This document shows, one piece after another, positions 60,092 to 64,000 of a stretch of DNA of 64,000 bases (position 1 is its first letter; each line of letters begins with the position of its first letter). The stretch is from NCBI GenBank assembly GCA_019637395.1, contig JAHBVR010000004.1:62001-126000 (forward strand), written 5' to 3'. The notes under the pieces were generated by a model. It did not search any database, was not told the origin of the DNA, and worked only from the letters and a program-made list of their open reading frames with translations. Source of the DNA: Vulcanimicrobiota bacterium. GTDB taxonomy: Bacteria; Vulcanimicrobiota; Xenobia; Xenobiales; JADMJV01. Made by a program: the position numbers and the translations under genes.

Positions 60092-60562
60092 GTGGACTAC
60101 TTGGCCAGTCTGGCGGACAGCTTCGGCTCCGCCTACACCCCCGAAGAGAAGCCGCAGCCGTCCGAGGAGCAGGGGACTCCTCCGGTGCCGGCTTTCTACA
60201 TGGCCCTCTATGAGGCCACCGAAGCCGTGGCTATCGGTGATCTGGCGGTGGAAGACTGGATGGCGGTCTGGCATCGGGTGGTGCAGACGCTGGAGGCCAT
60301 GTCGGAGCAAATTGCTTATCAGGTGGAAAAGGTGGGCCGTTCGCTGGGAGAGGAAACCCTGGAGGCGGGCGAGTTACTGCTGGCCGGCGTGGAAGAGGCC
60401 CTGGACGCTCTCGAGGTGATGGGCAACTATCTGGATCCGGAACGGAATACTGAGCATCTGACCAAAGGTTGGGAAGACTTGATGGAGGCCAGTGAAGCCA
60501 TCGCCCGGGCCATGGCCGAGTATCAGCGCTTGCGCAAAATGATCGCCGAAACGACCACCTGA
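60092..60562 (+). CDS. Acidic helical protein of unknown function (156 aa)
   Basis: GTG start with AGGTGGAAG 11 bases upstream. N-terminal 35 residues polar and Pro/Glu-rich, then continuous amphipathic helix (AEDWMAVWHRVVQTLEAMSEQ-like, LEAGELLLAGVEEALDALEVM, ARAMAEYQRLRKM). It resembles in composition the 143-aa protein at 63181-63612 but clear homology is not seen. The Rpn-like gene begins 8 bases after the stop, so the two were probably one operon. No known family. Confidence 0.65.
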   Translation: MDYLASLADSFGSAYTPEEKPQPSEEQGTPPVPAFYMALYEATEAVAIGDLAVEDWMAVWHRVVQTLEAMSEQIAYQVEKVGRSLGEETLEAGELLLAGVEEALDALEVMGNYLDPERNTEHLTKGWEDLMEASEAIARAMAEYQRLRKMIAETTT

Positions 60563-60569
60563 CTTCCGT

Positions 60570-61574
60570 GTGGATCGCAGACGACCGATCAGCTATAGTG
60601 ACCTGGTGAAGCATCCGGGGATTCTCAACGACATTTTATTCAAGATTGTCTTCGGCACGACGTCGGGGGAGCCGACCATGCGGGCGCTGGTGAATGCGCT
60701 GCTGGACTTGAGGGGACCCGATGAGATTGTCGAGCTGATTCTGCTCAATCCGATTTCCGAGAAGGAATACATTGACGATAAAGGCCCGATCTTTGATCTT
60801 AAAGCCCGCGATAGCAAGGGACGGCAATACAACGTTGAGGTGCAGCTCCGTCCTGGGGTGGGGGATTACGTGGAGCGCTCCAACTACTATCTTTCCAAGT
60901 TTTATAGCGAACAGATTCATCGGGGAGACTCCTACCAGGACCTCCTCAAGACGGTTTCCATCAGCCTGGTTGACTTCAACCTGATTCTTGAGACGGAGGA
61001 AGTCCACAGCACTTTCCTTTTGCGTGAGAAAACCACCGGTCTCTTGCTTAGGAGCTGTTGACATTAAGCGAGTATTCGGCGTCATTGCGCCATTTCGTCC
61101 TTCGAAGCAAATGGCGCAGAATCGAGCTTCAGGGGCTAATTGTCAACAGCTCCTAGCGACGCGATTGAGTTGCACTACGTGGAGTTGCGCAAATTCAAAC
61201 CCGCGAAACCCCAGGAGCTGCGGACGCGTTTTGAACGATGGTTGTATTTTTTGAAGTTCGCGGACCTTTACGGTCCTGAAGATAGCGTTCTTCCCGAAAA
61301 TCTAGCCCAGGAGGAGGGTATCGTTATGGCTCTGGAATCTATGCGGCGAGCTTACGCTAAAGACCCCGTCAGGGAACTGATCAAGGCCCGAGAGAAGGCT
61401 GAGCGAGACGAACTCAACAGGCTCTATACCGCCAGACTCGAGGGCAGGCTCGAGGGCAAGCTTGAGGGCAGGCTCGAAGGCAAGCTCGAAATGGCCCGTG
61501 GCTTGCTGGCGGCGGGCGTGGAGCGAGAGACGGTCTTGAAGGCGGCTGGCCTTACAGAGAGCGACCTGGAGTAA
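60570..61574 (+). pseudogene. Rpn-family PD-(D/E)XK nuclease gene interrupted by a MITE
   Basis: The 5' part (60570-61050) encodes KHPGILNDILFKIVFG, GPIFDLKARDSKGRQYNVEVQL (the D-x(n)-E-V-Q nuclease core) and DYVERSNYYLSKFYSEQI, typical of Rpn/PDDEXK_2 proteins. The 3' part (from 61156) continues in the same frame with DAIELHYVELRKF, ERWLYFLKFADLYG, Gly-Lys/Arg-Leu-Glu repeats and an LLAAGVERETVLKAAGL tail. A 103-bp insert at 61051-61153 plus a duplicated TA brings in-frame TGA 61059-61061. Removing 105 bp restores ...TTGLLLSDAIELHY... and a 299-aa protein, the normal length. GTG start. Confidence 0.92.
61049..61155. mobile_element. 103-bp MITE with 13-bp inverted ends and TA target duplication, inserted in the Rpn gene
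   Basis: Ends GGAGCTGTTGACA at 61051-61063 and its exact reverse complement at 61141-61153, flanked on both sides by TA (61049-61050 and 61154-61155). An internal hairpin (GCGCCATTT with AAATGGCGC) sits near 61087-61118. It has no coding capacity. TA duplication is the habit of IS630/Tc1-mariner elements and some IS5-group elements, so a relative elsewhere in the genome would have mobilised it. Confidence 0.9.
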
Positions 61575-61577
61575 TCG

Positions 61578-63116
61578 CTATTTCAGGCGAGCCGCTTCGA
61601 ATTCGTCGCCGGGCCGCCATTGCACCAGCTTGTCCTGGTTGGCCGCCCGCCAGCCCAGGTTGTAGGCGAACCGGGTGAACCGGGCCAGGCCTTGGAAATC
61701 CCAGCTCTCCTGGAATTCGTCGGCCGCCTGGTGGTAGCAGCGCCGGGTGTAATCGTTAGCCAGTTCGATGCCGTAGGCCAGGGGTTGGCCGCGGAACTTC
61801 AGGCCTTCGCCCACCGAGAAGCTGGGCACGCCGCCCTGGGCCAGGCTGAAATGGTCCATCCGATAATACAGCCCGGCTTCGGGAGCGGGGTCAGGGGCAA
61901 GTTTCAGGCCCAGATGGGCGGCTTCCTGAAGCACCTCGCCATGAAAAGTGGTGCGCTCGCAGCCGTTGGCCGTCACTTCCTCGGGCTCGCCCCAGGGGGG
62001 CACCATATCAAAGTTGAGGTCCAGCGAGATCTGCTTCAGGGGTAGGGGAGGGTGCTGGGCGAAATAGGCCGCTCCCAGCAGACCTTGTTCTTCGGCGGTG
62101 GTGGAAACGAAATACAGGCTGCGCTTGGGAGCCGTGGAGGCGAAGACGCGGGCCAGCTCCAGCAGAATCGCGCAGCCGCTGGCGTTATCCAGGGCGCCGT
62201 TGTAAATTCCGTCGGGCTTCTCCTCGGGCCGAATACCCAGATGGTCGTAGTGGGCCGAATACATGACGGCTTCCGGCCCGGCGGCTTTCCTGGCGATGAC
62301 GTTGCGCGAAGAAAACGGCCGTAACCGGCTGTCCAGCCTGACCTGCAGCCGGGAGGTCAACGCCCGGGGCTGAAAATCGCGCAGCTGGGACTCCTGATAG
62401 AGCTGCTCGAGAGTCAGCCCGTCTTTCCCCACCAGCCAGCCGGCCACGTCATAGTGAATCCAGGCGGCCGCCTGCAGGGCCGGCCCGCCTTCTCTCTTCA
62501 AATAAGACTTCTCGGAGTTCCAGGAGTTGCGCACCACCTCCCAGCCATAGGCGGCCAGGTCGGTGCGGTGGATGATCAGGGTGGCCACCGCTCCATGGCG
62601 GGCCGTTTCTTCGAACTTGTAGGTCCAGCGACCGGGATAGGTGAGAGCTCGCCCCTTGAAAAAACCGGGATCTTGAGACTCCGGCTCATTCACGAAAACC
62701 AGGGCGACTTTCCCCTTCAGGTCGAGGCCCTTGTAATCGTCCCAGTCCGGCGTCTGGATGCCGAAGCCGACGAAAACGATGGGTGCGTCGATGGTCACCC
62801 GGGCTTCCTGGCTCTGATTGTTGACCACGTAGTCGTCGCCCGACTTGAGCGGACGGCCGGCCAGGGTGAAGGTGGAGGTGGGCAGGGTGCTCACACCCAC
62901 CAGGGGAACCTCCTGAAAACTCGTTTCCAGCCCGTAGCTGCGAAACTGTTCGGCGATGTAGTCGGCGGCCCGGTCACCTCCGGGTTGGCCGGTGCCCCGG
63001 CCCTCGAATTCGTCACCGGCCAGATGTTTCAGGTGAGCGCGAATGCGCTCACCCTCGATGACGGGTTGAGCCGAAGCGGCCAGCGCCAGGACTGACCAGA
63101 AAATCCAGGTTTTCAT
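61578..63116 (-). CDS. Exported M28-family zinc aminopeptidase with PA domain (512 aa)
   Basis: ATG at 63116 begins a signal peptide (MKTWIFWSVLALAASAQP). LKHLAGDEFEGRGTGQPG is the standard opening of M28 peptidases. A PA-type insert spans about 130-300 (APIVFVGFGI, KGKVALVFVN). The metal site is in order: YSAHYDHLG (His, Asp), GALDNASG (Asp), TAEEQGLLG (Glu-Glu), DLNFDM (Asp) and CYHQAADE (His). Cleaves N-terminal residues from peptides in the periplasm. The frame remains open upstream of 63116, but without signal or start. Next to the small gene at 63181, divergent. Confidence 0.9.
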   Translation of the reverse strand: MKTWIFWSVLALAASAQPVIEGERIRAHLKHLAGDEFEGRGTGQPGGDRAADYIAEQFRSYGLETSFQEVPLVGVSTLPTSTFTLAGRPLKSGDDYVVNNQSQEARVTIDAPIVFVGFGIQTPDWDDYKGLDLKGKVALVFVNEPESQDPGFFKGRALTYPGRWTYKFEETARHGAVATLIIHRTDLAAYGWEVVRNSWNSEKSYLKREGGPALQAAAWIHYDVAGWLVGKDGLTLEQLYQESQLRDFQPRALTSRLQVRLDSRLRPFSSRNVIARKAAGPEAVMYSAHYDHLGIRPEEKPDGIYNGALDNASGCAILLELARVFASTAPKRSLYFVSTTAEEQGLLGAAYFAQHPPLPLKQISLDLNFDMVPPWGEPEEVTANGCERTTFHGEVLQEAAHLGLKLAPDPAPEAGLYYRMDHFSLAQGGVPSFSVGEGLKFRGQPLAYGIELANDYTRRCYHQAADEFQESWDFQGLARFTRFAYNLGWRAANQDKLVQWRPGDEFEAARLK

Positions 63117-63180
63117 ACTCGGGGCCGCCCTTCGCCAGAGGTCGGCAGGACTCCCCGCCGGGCGTGGAAGTGAGCCCTTG

Positions 63181-63612
63181 ATGAGCTGGGAGAAACTGCA
63201 GAAGCTTCTGCAAATGGAAAACCAGTCGCAGTTCGATTTCACTGTCGACGATGAAATTCGCACCACCGGCGCCACGGGCGGACGAGAACGGGTGCAGAAA
63301 CTGCGCGTCTGGATTGAAGCCATGATCGCGGAAACCCGGGGGCTGGAGGGCTTTATCGAGGAACTCGAGCTCTGGCACGCCGAGCTCTGCAAAATCATCG
63401 ACGAACTCGAAGGCTTCGAAGATCGCGAATCGGCCAGCCAGTTTCAGGACGCCTTCGGAGCTATCGCCGACGCCCTGGTTCCGCTCATCGACGCGGTGGA
63501 AGGCGGGGCCGAATCCACCGCCTTGCTCGGCCCCCTGGCCAACCTGGAATCGGCGGTCACCGACTTCGACCGCCAGTTGGCCGCCCAACTCGCTGCCGAA
63601 GAGGGCAACTAG
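63181..63612 (+). CDS. Small helical protein of unknown function (143 aa)
   Basis: ATG at 63181 (MSWEKLQKLLQM), one codon after an in-frame TTG. All-helical by composition: KLRVWIEAMIAETRGLEGFIEEL, FQDAFGAIADALVPLIDAVEGG, LANLESAVTDFDRQLAAQLAAEE. Acidic. No family recognised. It is divergent from the M28 peptidase gene and ends with a 4-base overlap on the convergent dehydrogenase gene. The size and composition are like those of the 156-aa protein at 60.1 kb. Confidence 0.6.
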   Translation: MSWEKLQKLLQMENQSQFDFTVDDEIRTTGATGGRERVQKLRVWIEAMIAETRGLEGFIEELELWHAELCKIIDELEGFEDRESASQFQDAFGAIADALVPLIDAVEGGAESTALLGPLANLESAVTDFDRQLAAQLAAEEGN

Positions 63613-64000
63613 AGATTTTCGATCAGGTTCTGCACGGCCAGCATGGCCATGCGTTCGCGGGTAGCCTGAGTGGCGCTGGCGATGTGCGGGGTAAGCAGCA
63701 CGCGATCCGAGGCCACCAGGTCGGGATGCACCAGGGGCTCGCGTTCGAAGACGTCGAGGGCGGCTCCGGCCAGCTGGCCTGAGGCCAGGCAGGCGGCCAG
63801 CGCCTCTTCGTCCAGCACCGGGCCCCGTGAAGTGTTGACCAGATAGGCACCCGGCTTCATCCGGGCCAATCGCTCCGCGTTCAGCAAGTGGCGTGTCTCG
63901 GCCGTCAGGGGCAGGTGCACCGTGACCACGTCGGAGCCGGCCAGCACCTCCTCCAGCGAAGCCCCGCGCACCCAGGGCAGCACGCGCATTCCAAAGGCCG
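63609..64000 (-). CDS. D-2-hydroxyacid dehydrogenase (SerA-like), C-terminal part; right edge truncated
   Basis: Frame open through the window edge (about 130 residues seen). LNAERLARMKPGAYLVNTSRGPVLDEEAL carries the substrate Arg, ALDVFEREPL the Glu and LTPHIASAT the catalytic His of the D-isomer 2-hydroxyacid dehydrogenase family. The NAD-binding glycine motif lies beyond the edge. Stand-alone phosphoglycerate, glyoxylate or hydroxypyruvate reductase are possible. There is no ACT domain, because the protein ends 15 residues after the LAVQNLIENL helix. Confidence 0.88.
   Translation of the reverse strand, partial: AFGMRVLPWVRGASLEEVLAGSDVVTVHLPLTAETRHLLNAERLARMKPGAYLVNTSRGPVLDEEALAACLASGQLAGAALDVFEREPLVHPDLVASDRVLLTPHIASATQATRERMAMLAVQNLIENL

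Noticed and set aside
61059-61061. Sequencing error as the cause of the broken Rpn gene
   Set aside because: The interruption is a discrete 105-bp unit with perfect inverted ends and TA flanks, so a transposition event explains it better.

Overview
The window is a gene-dense, high-G+C bacterial chromosome segment. RND pumps, periplasmic and exported enzymes, type IV prepilin-like proteins and a multi-component chemosensory system point to a diderm (Gram-negative) bacterium with an unusually large signalling repertoire. I see no rRNA, tRNA or CRISPR array and no marker that fixes the phylum. Gene order and codon style fit a free-living, deep-branching lineage rather than a well-studied proteobacterium (inference).

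Layout. 1-2.7 kb: end of a pilus/pseudopilin cluster (surface protein, two prepilins), a terminator and a small membrane protein. 2.7-11.3 kb: a Wsp-like chemosensory locus. On the minus strand it reads CheW, CheR-TPR, CheW, CheA-REC, CheB and a triple-receiver histidine kinase; a CHASE3 chemoreceptor is divergent. The kinase stands where Wsp systems carry the diguanylate cyclase WspR. 11.4-19.9 kb: an orphan-family protein, PlsC-like acyltransferase, SpeD, an MMPL/RND exporter, a small membrane protein, a PEGA-tailed Ser/Thr (pseudo)kinase, and DUF4239/DUF4031 genes. 20-21.8 kb: tandem paralogous Gly/Ala-rich proteins ending in a strong terminator. 21.9-25.8 kb: an accessory, partly decayed stretch with an ImmA/IrrE peptidase, a multiply frameshifted RHS/YD-repeat relic, a helix-turn-helix remnant and a secreted protein.

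25.9-33 kb: a tightly overlapping export operon with two ABC half-transporters that form an asymmetric heterodimer, an AcrB-type pump and a MOSC protein. 33-36.6 kb: a second pseudopilin cluster (two prepilins and a 793-aa PilX-like protein). 36.7-43.4 kb: a 79-aa orphan and, divergent to it, a giant CheR/8xPAS/histidine kinase/2xREC protein. 43.4-55.3 kb: hydrolases and exported proteins (PI-PLC-like phosphodiesterase, metallophosphoesterase, lytic transglycosylase, thermolysin-like protease, alpha/beta hydrolase), a lone receiver, a zinc-ribbon protein, two exported unknowns, and a paralogue of the 11.4-kb orphan gene. 55.3-59.1 kb: propionyl-CoA synthetase-like enzyme, methyltransferase and flavin amine oxidase. 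59.1-61.6 kb: a mobile-looking stretch. It holds a MazEF-type toxin-antitoxin pair between 44-bp direct repeats and an Rpn-family nuclease gene broken by a 103-bp MITE with TA duplication. 61.6-64 kb: M28 peptidase, a small helical protein and the end of a D-2-hydroxyacid dehydrogenase.

Most genes sit in short operons with 1-20 bp overlaps, and many convergent pairs overlap at their 3' ends. The most unusual items are the rewired Wsp-like cluster with a receiver-dead CheB, the repeat-bounded toxin-antitoxin cassette, the precisely reconstructable MITE insertion, the DFG-less kinase, and the orphan paralogue pair at 11.4 and 44.5 kb.
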